Notes under the pieces: generated by a model
What the model was told of the DNA's origin: nothing
The model's database searches: none
The model's input: the letters and a program-made list of their open reading frames with translations, nothing else
Made by a program: the position numbers and the translations under genes
Assembly: GCA_003158455.1 (NCBI GenBank)
Contig: PMJO01000173.1
Location: forward strand, 208 to 42,403
Source: Myxococcales bacterium
GTDB lineage: Bacteria; Myxococcota_A; Polyangia; Fen-1088
Direction of reading: 5' to 3'
Length of the DNA: 42,196 nt
Shown: one piece after another, positions 7,977 through 16,457 of the stretch
How positions within the stretch are numbered: position 1 is the first letter of the stretch
How the letters are laid out: each line of letters opens with the position of its first letter

Positions 7977-9353
7977 CTAGAATTGGGTAAGGAAGGTCCA
8001 CACTTCTTTGGGCATCCACGTCGTGCTCTGCCCCGAATCTACGGGCGAGGGCGTGTGGCCGCCGTCAAACGGACACCAATGGACGGGATGACCCGCCGAG
8101 CAGCCCTTGTAGTCCGAGCAAATGTGGCCACCGGTGGGCGCCTTGGGCAGGGTCTCGGCCGTGCAGCCGTTCGACTTGGCGAAGAAATCGGCTGTGGACG
8201 TTTGGCCACCCGCCTCCTGGGAGCCGAGCGAAGCGAAGTAGGGGACAGGTTGGCAGCTTGTGGGCATCGGCTGCCCCCCGGCGGAGTGAGCAACTCCAGC
8301 GCTGAACACACCCGGGCGCTGGCAGAGGAGGGTAATCGTCATTGCCCCGCCCATGCTGAATCCTTCCAGCTCGACATGCGATGTGTCAATGCACAGATCG
8401 GCCTCGACCTGCTTGAGTATGTCATCGGTGAAGGTCACATCCGCACCACCGGTGTTGGACCAAAGCCCGCCGGTTCCGTCAGGGGCTATGAAGATGGTGG
8501 TGTTGTTTGCGAGGGCCAAGAGCCCAAAGAATGGACTTTGGGTCGTGTAGCATGATATCGACTCGGTCTTGCAGTTGAAGACTTGACTCGCGCTGCCGGT
8601 GGCCCAGTGGTAGGAGAGGATGAGCCGGTACGGGTGGTTGTTGTCGTAGTTGTCGGGGAGCCGAAGGATGTACTGACGGCCGCTCGCGACCTTGTTGTAG
8701 TTGATGGTCGTGCCAGGGCTGTTCTTCAGCGTAGGTGTATTGCCGCAGCCGGCACTCTTGACCGAACCACCCGCGTCTCCGCCGCTGCTGGCTCCCCCGT
8801 CGACGGTGCCGCCCGAGCCAGCCGTCGTGCCGCCGGTGCCCGAGCTGCCGCCCCGTGCGGTGTTGCCGCCGCTGCTGATCGCTCCGCCGCCGCCCAGCGC
8901 GCTACCGCCAACACTAGTACCTCCACCGCCCGAGTTGCCGCCGCTCCCGCTCGCCCCACCCGTTGCGGACACCCCACCACCAGACGATGCACCGCCACTG
9001 CCCGAGTTGCCGCCGCTCCCCGCAGCGCCACCGCTGGCACGGGAGCCGCCGGTGCCAGTCACACCACCGCTACCGAGCGCCCCCCCGCGGCCGACCGCAC
9101 CACCGGATCCCACCGAGCCACCGCTCGGCGCCACGCCGCCACTTCCCAAAGCGCCGCCACTCGACGGGCTGCCCCCGCTGCCTTGGCTGCCACCACTTGG
9201 CGAGGCACCGCCCGAGCCGGCGGTTGCGCCTCCTTTGCCCCCCCCGGGGGGAGCACCCGCAGTGCTGGAGCAGCCCACGCCCAGCGCCAGCAACAAGGCC
9301 AAGGTCGCGCAACTACAGAGGCGTGTCACCATCACTACGGATTGCGTGTTCAT
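7977..9353 (-). CDS. Secreted CE1/LpqC-type esterase (feruloyl or acetylxylan esterase-like) lipoprotein
   Basis: The ATG at 9353 begins a lipoprotein signal peptide whose lipobox ends ALGVGC; an ATG seven codons later is an alternative. Residues about 32-195 are a Gly/Ser/Ala linker of repeated SGG units. The catalytic domain belongs to the alpha/beta hydrolase group of PHB depolymerase/feruloyl esterase proteins: YILRLPDNYDNNHPYRLILS start, nucleophile Ser in GFSMGG (about S333), and catalytic His in FDGGHTPSP (about H433). Such enzymes remove feruloyl or acetyl groups from xylan, or cleave polyester. With the GH10 xylanase in the same region, a hemicellulose role is favoured. The frame after its stop codon remains open. 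Confidence 0.88.
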   Translation of the reverse strand: MNTQSVVMVTRLCSCATLALLLALGVGCSSTAGAPPGGGKGGATAGSGGASPSGGSQGSGGSPSSGGALGSGGVAPSGGSVGSGGAVGRGGALGSGGVTGTGGSRASGGAAGSGGNSGSGGASSGGGVSATGGASGSGGNSGGGGTSVGGSALGGGGAISSGGNTARGGSSGTGGTTAGSGGTVDGGASSGGDAGGSVKSAGCGNTPTLKNSPGTTINYNKVASGRQYILRLPDNYDNNHPYRLILSYHWATGSASQVFNCKTESISCYTTQSPFFGLLALANNTTIFIAPDGTGGLWSNTGGADVTFTDDILKQVEADLCIDTSHVELEGFSMGGAMTITLLCQRPGVFSAGVAHSAGGQPMPTSCQPVPYFASLGSQEAGGQTSTADFFAKSNGCTAETLPKAPTGGHICSDYKGCSAGHPVHWCPFDGGHTPSPVDSGQSTTWMPKEVWTFLTQF

Positions 9354-9531
9354 GTCAACGCATTGTCCGCGCAACCCGATTCTTGTCACGTTGTTCTCCC
9401 GCGATAGGTTCTCGACCGGATGCCGCTGTGCGTGCGTCATTCGCCGTACTGCCGGTTGCTGCAGCTCTGATCGGCCGGCGCCGTGCCCGACAGGCAGCAA
9501 GCGTGCTCACGCAACTCGCGAAAAGTCGTAA

Positions 9532-9952
9532 CAGGATAGGCACCGAAGCGACAATCTGCTCTGCAGCCGCTGGCCTCAGTCAGCGGGCCACTGGAATGGA
9601 TGGCCCAACTCCGTTTGCACCCGTTCCATCAGCGCCTCATCGCCGCTTGGCCCCTACATTCAACAAATGGACTGCTACACCGACGCTGGCGGGAAGGGCC
9701 ACAACGTCATGGCTGGCCAGCTTGCGGACGAGTTCGTACTTCATCTTGGTCAGCGAAACCCGGATCCCGGCCCCCGTCTGCTCATGCACGTCTCTCGACG
9801 GGCCGTGGAAGGCGCTCGGAGGCATCACGGTCACTGCAAACGGCTTTCCCAGCGGCAACACGTCGTCGAACACGACCTCTTGGGCTAACTCTGACGGCAG
9901 CATCCTCGGGTCGTCGCGCGACGGGATCATGATGGCAGCGCGAAGAACCTGA
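9532..9952 (+). pseudogene. Frameshifted fragment of a secreted GH43-like carbohydrate-active protein
   Basis: Frame 1 from about 9532 reads WNGWPNSVCTRSISAS, LGPYIQQMDCYTD and AGGKGHNVMAGQLAD. Near 9728-9735 the sense moves to frame 2, which reads SYFILVSETR, TSLDGPWKALGG, ITVTANGFPSGNTSSNTTSW, ANSDGSILGSSRDG and IMMAA before a stop. The TSLDGPW and NSDGSIL pattern is that of five-bladed propeller glycosidase-like proteins. Neither frame alone spans the fragment, and both ends lack a complete domain. The remaining bases up to 10251 show no gene. Family assignment is an inference from motif style. Confidence 0.5.
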
Positions 9953-10251
9953 GGGATTGGCCGTCGATGCAACGAAACCCTTCATCTTGCGGGCTGCTGT
10001 GACTCTGCTCGGCTGGCGGCGATCCCGGCGCGCAGGGCGGCGGGCGTCGGAATCCAAGAGATCTCCGCACTATGCTGGTTGGGGCTTCGCAAAGCGTTGC
10101 GTGTCGCTATGGCAGATAAATGGCGGCAAGCGCGTCATTTCTTCGGATAGGCGGCGGTTCCCCATCGGTCGCCGGAGCTCATCTTCCCCAAAAGCCGGCT
10201 GGTCTAATTATTCGAGCGACAAGATCCCCATTTTTCGGGCAATATAGTGGC

Positions 10252-11847
10252 ATGAATCCTCGATCTATCCTGGTTCGTGCTCTCCTAGCCGTCACATTCA
10301 GCGCTCTGATGATCGTGCCGGCCGAGGCGGCGTCGCCGCAGCAGGTTAGCAACTGGAACGGAGGGGTGAGTGGCCTGCCATCAGACGTGCTCATGTTTGT
10401 CTACGTACCAGCCAAAGTGGCCACGAATCCTCCAGTTGTTACCCTTGTTCATTATTGCGGAGGAAGTGCACAAGCCGTGTTTGGCCAGGCGACGGACAAC
10501 GGCACCACGAAGGGTGGCATCGTCCAGGCCGCCGATCAATACGGCTTCATCATGGTCATTCCCAGCAACGCGAACGCTTCCGGCTCGAACGGGAGATGCT
10601 GGGACGTCACCTCGACCAAGACCCAGACACGCGACGGTGGGGGTGACAGTCACGCCATCAAGCAAATGGTTCTGTACGCGATCAAGACGTACAAGGCCAA
10701 TGCCGATCGAGTCTATGCGACGGGAGATTCGTCCGGCGCCATGATGACGGAGCTCTTGCTCGCTCTCTACCCCGATGTCTTCAAGGCAGGCTCCGCGTTC
10801 GCCGGGGTGCCCGCCGGATGCGCGAACGAATTCGACGGCTCGGGTCTGTGCGGGCGGTCGTCTCAAACCGCACAGCAATGGGGAGATCGAGTGCGCGCCA
10901 TGTATCCGGGATACACTGGATATCGCCCACGCGTGCAGCTCTTCCACGGCGACGCGGACGCCACCATCACCTACAAAAACCTGGCCCAAGCCATCAATGA
11001 GTGGACGAACGTTCTCGGTCTGAGCACGGACGCGACATCGACCGACAAGTCCCTGACATTGGGCACCCACTCAGCGACGCGACAGTCGTGGAAGAATTCG
11101 TGTGGCTACGTCGCTCTTGATGTATTCACGGAAATCGGCGGGGATCACGGCCCGTCTGACACCTTGTTCGTGTCCAAGTATGTCCTGCCCTTCTTTGGTC
11201 TCGACAGCCAGAGTGCAGTCAATGCGGCGGTCGATCCCGAGACAGCGCAATGCGTGGGCGATGGCGGCGCCCCCACCGGGAGCGGCGGCGCCGGCGGGAG
11301 CGGCGGCGCCGGCGGAAGCAGCGGCACCGGCGGAAGCAGCGCCAAGGGCGGAAGCGTCGGAAACGGTGGAAGCAACGCCAGCGGAGGAAGCGGTGCCAAA
11401 GGCGGGAGCAACGGCAACGGCGGGAGCAACGCCAACGGCGGAAGCGTCGGGTCGGGCGGAAACGTCGGCTCGGGTGGAAGCAGCGGCTCGGGCGGGAGCA
11501 GCGGCAACGGTGGGGCGCAGGGGAGCGGAGGCACTCGAGGCAGCGGTGGTGACGTCGGAAGTGGCGGTGCGCTCGGTGCGGGCGGCCAGTCCGGGACCGG
11601 GGGAAGCTCCGTCGCTGGAGGAAGCGGGGGCTCCGGTTCGGGTGGAGCCGCGGGTACGGGCGGCAGGCCGGGCAGCGGCAGCTCCGCGGCAGTTGGCGGC
11701 CCTGGTTCGAGCGGATGCAGCTATGCGCCCGGTGCCGCACAGTCCAGCAGGCGCTCCGGTGCGGAGGCTGTGATTGTCATGGGGTTGGCGTTTTGGGTCT
11801 TCGCTCGTCGGCGTCGAAGGGCAGGTTCCCCGAACGATACTGAGTGA
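10252..11847 (+). CDS. Secreted CE1/PHB-depolymerase-type esterase with Gly-rich tail and MYXO-CTERM-like anchor
   Basis: The ATG at 10252 opens a Sec signal peptide (ILVRALLAVTFSALMIVPAEA). The catalytic domain comes first, unlike the other esterase: VVTLVHYCGGSA oxyanion region, Ser nucleophile in GDSSGAMM (about S160), and a likely His in EIGGDHGPSD. From about residue 340 a 150-residue Gly/Ser/Asn linker of GGS units follows. The last about 40 residues contain GCSYAPG, a hydrophobic segment (EAVIVMGLAFWVFA) and RRRRR, the layout of the myxobacterial C-terminal sorting signal that keeps proteins at the cell surface until processed. The substrate is likely an ester on xylan or a polyester. 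It probably acts alongside the xylanase and the other esterase. Confidence 0.88.
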   Translation: MNPRSILVRALLAVTFSALMIVPAEAASPQQVSNWNGGVSGLPSDVLMFVYVPAKVATNPPVVTLVHYCGGSAQAVFGQATDNGTTKGGIVQAADQYGFIMVIPSNANASGSNGRCWDVTSTKTQTRDGGGDSHAIKQMVLYAIKTYKANADRVYATGDSSGAMMTELLLALYPDVFKAGSAFAGVPAGCANEFDGSGLCGRSSQTAQQWGDRVRAMYPGYTGYRPRVQLFHGDADATITYKNLAQAINEWTNVLGLSTDATSTDKSLTLGTHSATRQSWKNSCGYVALDVFTEIGGDHGPSDTLFVSKYVLPFFGLDSQSAVNAAVDPETAQCVGDGGAPTGSGGAGGSGGAGGSSGTGGSSAKGGSVGNGGSNASGGSGAKGGSNGNGGSNANGGSVGSGGNVGSGGSSGSGGSSGNGGAQGSGGTRGSGGDVGSGGALGAGGQSGTGGSSVAGGSGGSGSGGAAGTGGRPGSGSSAAVGGPGSSGCSYAPGAAQSSRRSGAEAVIVMGLAFWVFARRRRRAGSPNDTE

Positions 11848-12106
11848 GACAATCTCAGCGAAGACTTTCTGGACCACCGCTCTGAGCTTGGGAAGACGAC
11901 AGACGCGCGCGGCGGCGCGCCGCGTCTCCGCATCTCTTTTCTTTTTGAAGGCGCTGTGTTCCCGCATGCGGTAACATCGAGCCTGTAGGTGTACGGCGAT
12001 TGCCTGCTGCACCGGGCAATTGGCGAATTGCCATCAGTCTCCGAAAAGCGGCCAGATTGTTTTCTTCGGGGGCCGATTCACCGCACCAAGCTCTAAGGAG
12101 GTCAGG

Positions 12107-13255
12107 ATGACAAGGCTACAAATGTTCAGCCAAACCCATCGGATGGTCCTTTGCGGAATAGCGGTCTTGGCAAGCGCAGCCCTTCTAGCCTGCGGGGGCC
12201 CCAAGCCGATCGAAGGCAGCAGCAGCCTCACCGGCGCGGGTGGCGGCAGCGGAACCGGAACCGGCTCCGGCTACCATCCTACGGTGGGCGCGAGTAGCAC
12301 GAAGACGAGCACCACCACCAACCCCGGCACGCCTAGCGATGTGGACGGCGGCAACTGCGGCATCACGACCAACGGTCTCACCCCTCAGCCGGCTGACCTG
12401 CTGCTGGTTCTCGACCGTTCCGGATCCATGAGCTACGACATCGGCTCCGATGTTTACTGCACTGATGCCAAAGCTCCCGCCAATTGCACCACGAGATGGT
12501 CCACCGTGACGACATCGCTCAATCAAGTTCTCTCGTCCGCGAGCGGCGACGTGCAGTGGGGCTTGAAGTTCTTCACCTCGCCCGGCGGGAGCACGTGCAC
12601 CGTGAACGCGGGAGCAGACGTCAAGATCCCGGCAACTGCGGCTGACATCACGGCTGCGATTTCTGGCACCAGCCCCGCAAATCAGACTCCGACCACCGCC
12701 GCCATCAACTCGGCCGTCGAGTATCTCAACGGGCTGAATGATGGTCGGTCACACTTCATTCTCCTTGCCACCGATGGCCAGCCCAATTGCGACCCTGGGA
12801 CATCTTCGACGGTCAGTGCGACCACGGTGGCGCACACCGCCGCAGCGATCAAGACTGCCCATGATTCCTCCGGCATCAATACCTTCGTCATCGGCATCGG
12901 ACCGTCGCCCGGCAACTTGACCAGCTTTGCCCAGAGCGGCGGAACCGGCGACTACTACCCTGCGACCTCCCCGGACCAGCTGACCACGGCGCTCAACTCC
13001 ATCACCAAGAAGGTGGCAAGCTGCGTTTTCAACCTGGGCAAGTACCCCCCGGATCCCAACAACATCGTCATTGAGTTCAACGGCGACCCCAGCCAGCGGG
13101 CCCCACAGGACACCACACATACCAATGGCTGGGACTACACCTCGCCGGCTGATACCAGCGTTCAGGTCTACGGCTCGTGGTGCGACAAGATCACCAACGG
13201 AACCTATACGTCCACCGAGGTCATACTGGGCTGCCCGGGACAGAAGATCCCGTAG
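12107..13255 (+). CDS. VWA-domain lipoprotein
   Basis: AAGGAGG at 12095-12101 fixes the ATG at 12107. A signal peptide ends in a lipobox LLAC, followed by a Gly/Ser/Thr-rich spacer. The von Willebrand factor A domain starts near residue 95 with LLLVLDRSGSMS, carrying the DxSxS metal-ion-dependent adhesion motif. Further strands include NQTPTTAAINSAVEYL (MIDAS Thr region) and HFILLATDGQPNC (MIDAS Asp). VWA domains bind protein or glycan partners through a divalent metal. The C-terminal 90 residues hold several Cys and may be disulphide-bonded (KVASCVF, SWCDK, LGCPG). Partner unknown. The 259-bp gap upstream shows no gene. Confidence 0.85.
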   Translation: MTRLQMFSQTHRMVLCGIAVLASAALLACGGPKPIEGSSSLTGAGGGSGTGTGSGYHPTVGASSTKTSTTTNPGTPSDVDGGNCGITTNGLTPQPADLLLVLDRSGSMSYDIGSDVYCTDAKAPANCTTRWSTVTTSLNQVLSSASGDVQWGLKFFTSPGGSTCTVNAGADVKIPATAADITAAISGTSPANQTPTTAAINSAVEYLNGLNDGRSHFILLATDGQPNCDPGTSSTVSATTVAHTAAAIKTAHDSSGINTFVIGIGPSPGNLTSFAQSGGTGDYYPATSPDQLTTALNSITKKVASCVFNLGKYPPDPNNIVIEFNGDPSQRAPQDTTHTNGWDYTSPADTSVQVYGSWCDKITNGTYTSTEVILGCPGQKIP

Positions 13256-13376
13256 CGTAAGGGAGCCTCGCGCATCCACGGCGGCATAGTCCGCCAAGTT
13301 GTTTGTCTGCGGGGACGTCGGTAGCCGGACTGCGCGCCTGTCCGACGTGAACCGCTGCTGCGGGTTGCCAACCGAT

Positions 13377-13844
13377 CTACTTCTTCCCAGAAGTGGATTC
13401 GTCGCAGGCACCGGCCCTGAACAGAGGGATCTCGGGACAGTCGACTGTGCTGGCAGCAAACTCACCCTCCGCCACCAGAACCAAGGTTCCCGAGGGTGCG
13501 CAGTCGACCTTGTCGCTGGCGATGACGAATGTGTACAGACCGGCCCAGGCTGTCGTGGTTGTCAGGTCCAGGGCCAGTTGACCGGAGCTTGTCTTCAACA
13601 GTGCGGACTGCAACGTACTTTCCTGCGGCACGTTGATTCCGACCATGACTCTGCCCTTGCCCGAAGGCGGCAGGGTCTGGGTCACGCTGCAGACTAGCTT
13701 TTCCGACTGCGCGTCCGCAACGACCTTCAGGTGGATCGCCGGATGAGTCTTCCCGGGGAGAGGAAAGCCTTCCGCCGGCCCGGCAAGCAAGGCCAGCATG
13801 GTTGCGACGGCCAACGTACTTCTGCCTGCGGAGTTCCATTTCAT
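13377..13844 (-). CDS. Small secreted protein of unknown function
   Basis: ATG 13844 has a GTGAGG stretch upstream and leads into a signal peptide (STLAVATMLALLAGPAEG). The mature part of about 125 residues has beta-strand character and four Cys (LVCSVTQTL, KVDCAPSG, STVDCPEI, FRAGACDE), suggesting disulphides in a periplasmic or extracellular protein. It converges on the VWA gene and lies downstream of the thioredoxin-like gene on the same strand, separated by 97 bp. No family recognised. Confidence 0.6.
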   Translation of the reverse strand: MKWNSAGRSTLAVATMLALLAGPAEGFPLPGKTHPAIHLKVVADAQSEKLVCSVTQTLPPSGKGRVMVGINVPQESTLQSALLKTSSGQLALDLTTTTAWAGLYTFVIASDKVDCAPSGTLVLVAEGEFAASTVDCPEIPLFRAGACDESTSGKK

Positions 13845-13941
13845 GGTTGCCTCACTTGCGCACGAACTTTGATTATCCCACGTCGATCCAGATCTGGCAC
13901 GCGCGTATGCCATTTCGCCGTGGGAGAGGTGGGTATTGCTC

Positions 13942-14427
13942 TCACTGAGCGCTGGCAAGCATGGCGGAAAGCCACCGCGCAGCTCGTTCACGGAACCCCG
14001 AGCCGTGGCCGCGGTTGATATGGCGGATGATCAACTTCGCGTCCAAGAAGAAAGTCGTGGGCAGACGATCTTCGCCAAAGGTGCGTGCCAGCACGCCATC
14101 CCCGTCCAACACCACCACGCTTCCCGCGGGCAAAGGATGGCCTGCGAAAAAAGCTTTCAGCGGCGGCATATCGCCCTCGACCGCCACTACCAGCAGAGCA
14201 AAGTGCGACCCAGGGCCTTTTTGGATCGCAAGGATCTCCGACAAGCTTTCCTTGCACGGCGCACACCAACTGGCGAAGAACTCCACCACCGTCACCTGTC
14301 CCCGCAGCTTCTCGCCGCGCAGGCTGCCGCCTGCCAGGGTTCGCGCCGCGAAAGCCGGAGCGGGCTCACCGACGTGCGGCCGTGCCCCGCCGGCCGCAAG
14401 CAATGGCAAGAGCAAGAGCGAGATCAT
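13942..14427 (-). CDS. TlpA/ResA-like thioredoxin-fold protein
   Basis: 161 residues: a short hydrophobic N-terminus (ISLLLLPLLAAGGA, probably an uncleaved or cleaved export signal), a peroxiredoxin/TlpA-type start (VGEPAPAFAARTLAGG), the active-site motif FFASWCAPCKESL, and the cis-Pro region DRLPTTFFLD. This is the fold of exported thiol-disulphide reductases that keep haem-binding Cys reduced during cytochrome c maturation or carry out other periplasmic reductions. It diverges from an eight-haem cytochrome gene 107 bp away. A role in maturing that cytochrome is attractive but is inferred from neighbourhood. Confidence 0.85.
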   Translation of the reverse strand: MISLLLLPLLAAGGARPHVGEPAPAFAARTLAGGSLRGEKLRGQVTVVEFFASWCAPCKESLSEILAIQKGPGSHFALLVVAVEGDMPPLKAFFAGHPLPAGSVVVLDGDGVLARTFGEDRLPTTFFLDAKLIIRHINRGHGSGFRERAARWLSAMLASAQ

Positions 14428-14534
14428 CGACCGAGTCTATCGCGCTCGTCACCTGGGTGGGGGCCAAAGCGATTTCGGCGCAACTCGACTGGCACGCTCG
14501 CCCAGATTGGGAATATGGTAGCGGCGGTGTTCCG

Positions 14535-16442
14535 GTGACGAGGCCGCTCCCATACCCTTTTCGATTGTCTGAGGTCGCCACGGCGATGACCGGGCTGACT
14601 TTGTTGGCTTCGGGCTGCGTTCGCGGCGCGGCTGGCGCGCAGTCGGCTGCGGCGACCGCCGCCGCCCCGCCCCCTGTCGTGCGCAGCAACATCCTACGCG
14701 CCGACTACGCCGGATCCGAGAGTTGCCGGGCTTGCCACCGGAGCCTGTACCAAGACTGGCTGGGCTCGCCCATGCGGCAGATGACCCGCCTGCCCACCAC
14801 CGCACGTATCCAGGCGCCGTTCGACGGACGAACCTGGAGATTCAAGGATGATGAGGCGCGCTTCGATCTACAGGCGGGAACCCGCTTCGTGCAGATTCGG
14901 TCGCGGCGCTTCGGAAATCATCTGTACCGGGTCACGCGGGTGATCGGCGGACGCACCCGCGAGGATTTTGCGGGTGTCGAAGTGACCAGCACCCAACCGG
15001 ACGCCCACATCATCGGCGATTCCCGCGACGAGGTCATCCTGCCGGCCAGTTACTTTTTCGAGACGGCTTCCTTTCGGCTGAAGGGCTATTCGGTGATGGT
15101 GCGCGAACGGCCGGGGTTGAAGGCCGGTGCCGTGTGGAACCAGTCCTGTGTCCTGTGCCACAACACCGCGCCCACCTTCTTGTCGCTGTGGGGCGCCCTG
15201 CTGGGCAAAGGCGCGCCAGCCTACCAAGGCGAGTTGGTGGACGCGCTTCTGCCCGAAGGCCGGCGCTGGCGATTGCAAGTGAACGATGCGAACGCTGTGC
15301 GCACGGCCGTCGCGGATGAGGTCCATCACCTGGGCGGGGCGAGCGACACGCCGGCCGACCTGCCCGCGGCGTTGCGCCAGGGGATCGCGGAGATGAGCCG
15401 GCGTTTCGCGGCCGAGCATCTTCTGGAGATCGGCATCGGCTGCGAGGCCTGTCATGGCGGGTGCCGCGAACACGTTCAACAGCCGCGGATCTCGACCTCC
15501 TACGAGCCGCGCAGCCCATTCTTGCACCTACAACCTGCGCGAGATCGCGAGCCCCCCACCCGTGCCGAGTCGATCAACCGTGTCTGCGCACGTTGCCACC
15601 AGGTTCTCTTCTCGCGCTATCCCTTCACTTGGGAGGGTGGTCTTCGCCACGCCGGCTCGCCGGGCGGCAGTTCCACGAATTCGGGCGAAGCACGGGACAT
15701 GCTGATGGGCGGGTGCAGCCGCGCGCTGGCATGCACCGACTGTCACGATCCCCACCGCAACGACGATCCGGACGATCTGGCTGCGCTGGCCACCTTGGCC
15801 GGCAACGCCACCTGCACGAAATGTCATCTCGCCTTCGCCAGCCGTGAAGCCCTCCGTTCCCACTCCCACCACGATCCCGATGCCGCGGGCGGCGTGTGCA
15901 TCAACTGCCACATGCCGCGCAAGAACCTGGCCCTGACCTACACCCTGGGACGCTATCACCGGATCGGCTCGCCCACCGAGCGCGCGCGGGTGCAGGGCGA
16001 TCGACCGCTTGAATGCGCGCTTTGCCATGCCCGCAAGAGCAGCGAAGAGCTAGTGACGGAAATGGAGCGATGGTGGGGCAAGCACTACGACCGCCAGGTC
16101 TTGCAAGCGCTCTACGGAGATTTGCAGCAGCCACCGCTGTTCTCCACGCTGGCGCGGGGCAAACCGCATGAGCAGGCGGTGGCGATCATCAGCCTGCGCG
16201 AGCAGAACCAGCGCGAGGCGTTGCCGTTTTTGGCCCGGCAAATCGCCAATCCCTTGCCGCTCGTGCGCTACCAAGCGCGCAAGGCCATCAATGCCTTGCT
16301 GGGCCGCGACTGCGGTATCGACCTCGACCGCAGCCTGCCCGACATCATTGCCGCCACCGAAAAATGCGTTCCCCAGGCCGCCCCCATCACGCCCGGCCCG
16401 TCGCTGCGCGAAACTCCAGCCTCGCACCACGACGACGACTGA
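14535..16442 (+). CDS. Octahaem c-type cytochrome lipoprotein
   Basis: Eight CxxCH haem motifs are visible in order: CRACH (about residue 64), CVLCH (about 205), CEACH, CARCH, CTDCH, CTKCH, CINCH and CALCH. GTG 14535 is preferred because it gives a signal sequence with lipobox LLASGC. An ATG at 14586 would leave almost no n-region. After the haem region the last 110 residues resemble a HEAT-type helical repeat (HEQAVAIISLREQNQREALPFL). Such multihaem proteins move electrons in the periplasm or on the outer membrane to oxidised acceptors. The long spacing between haems 1 and 2 marks an inserted beta-rich domain. It ends 15 bp from the convergent RND gene. The acceptor is unknown. Confidence 0.88.
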   Translation: MTRPLPYPFRLSEVATAMTGLTLLASGCVRGAAGAQSAAATAAAPPPVVRSNILRADYAGSESCRACHRSLYQDWLGSPMRQMTRLPTTARIQAPFDGRTWRFKDDEARFDLQAGTRFVQIRSRRFGNHLYRVTRVIGGRTREDFAGVEVTSTQPDAHIIGDSRDEVILPASYFFETASFRLKGYSVMVRERPGLKAGAVWNQSCVLCHNTAPTFLSLWGALLGKGAPAYQGELVDALLPEGRRWRLQVNDANAVRTAVADEVHHLGGASDTPADLPAALRQGIAEMSRRFAAEHLLEIGIGCEACHGGCREHVQQPRISTSYEPRSPFLHLQPARDREPPTRAESINRVCARCHQVLFSRYPFTWEGGLRHAGSPGGSSTNSGEARDMLMGGCSRALACTDCHDPHRNDDPDDLAALATLAGNATCTKCHLAFASREALRSHSHHDPDAAGGVCINCHMPRKNLALTYTLGRYHRIGSPTERARVQGDRPLECALCHARKSSEELVTEMERWWGKHYDRQVLQALYGDLQQPPLFSTLARGKPHEQAVAIISLREQNQREALPFLARQIANPLPLVRYQARKAINALLGRDCGIDLDRSLPDIIAATEKCVPQAAPITPGPSLRETPASHHDDD

Positions 16443-16457
16443 ATCAGCGCTGCGCCC

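Noticed and set aside
8701-9531. Long Pro-rich plus-strand frame over the first esterase
   Set aside because: Antisense shadow of the Gly/Ser linker of the minus-strand esterase.
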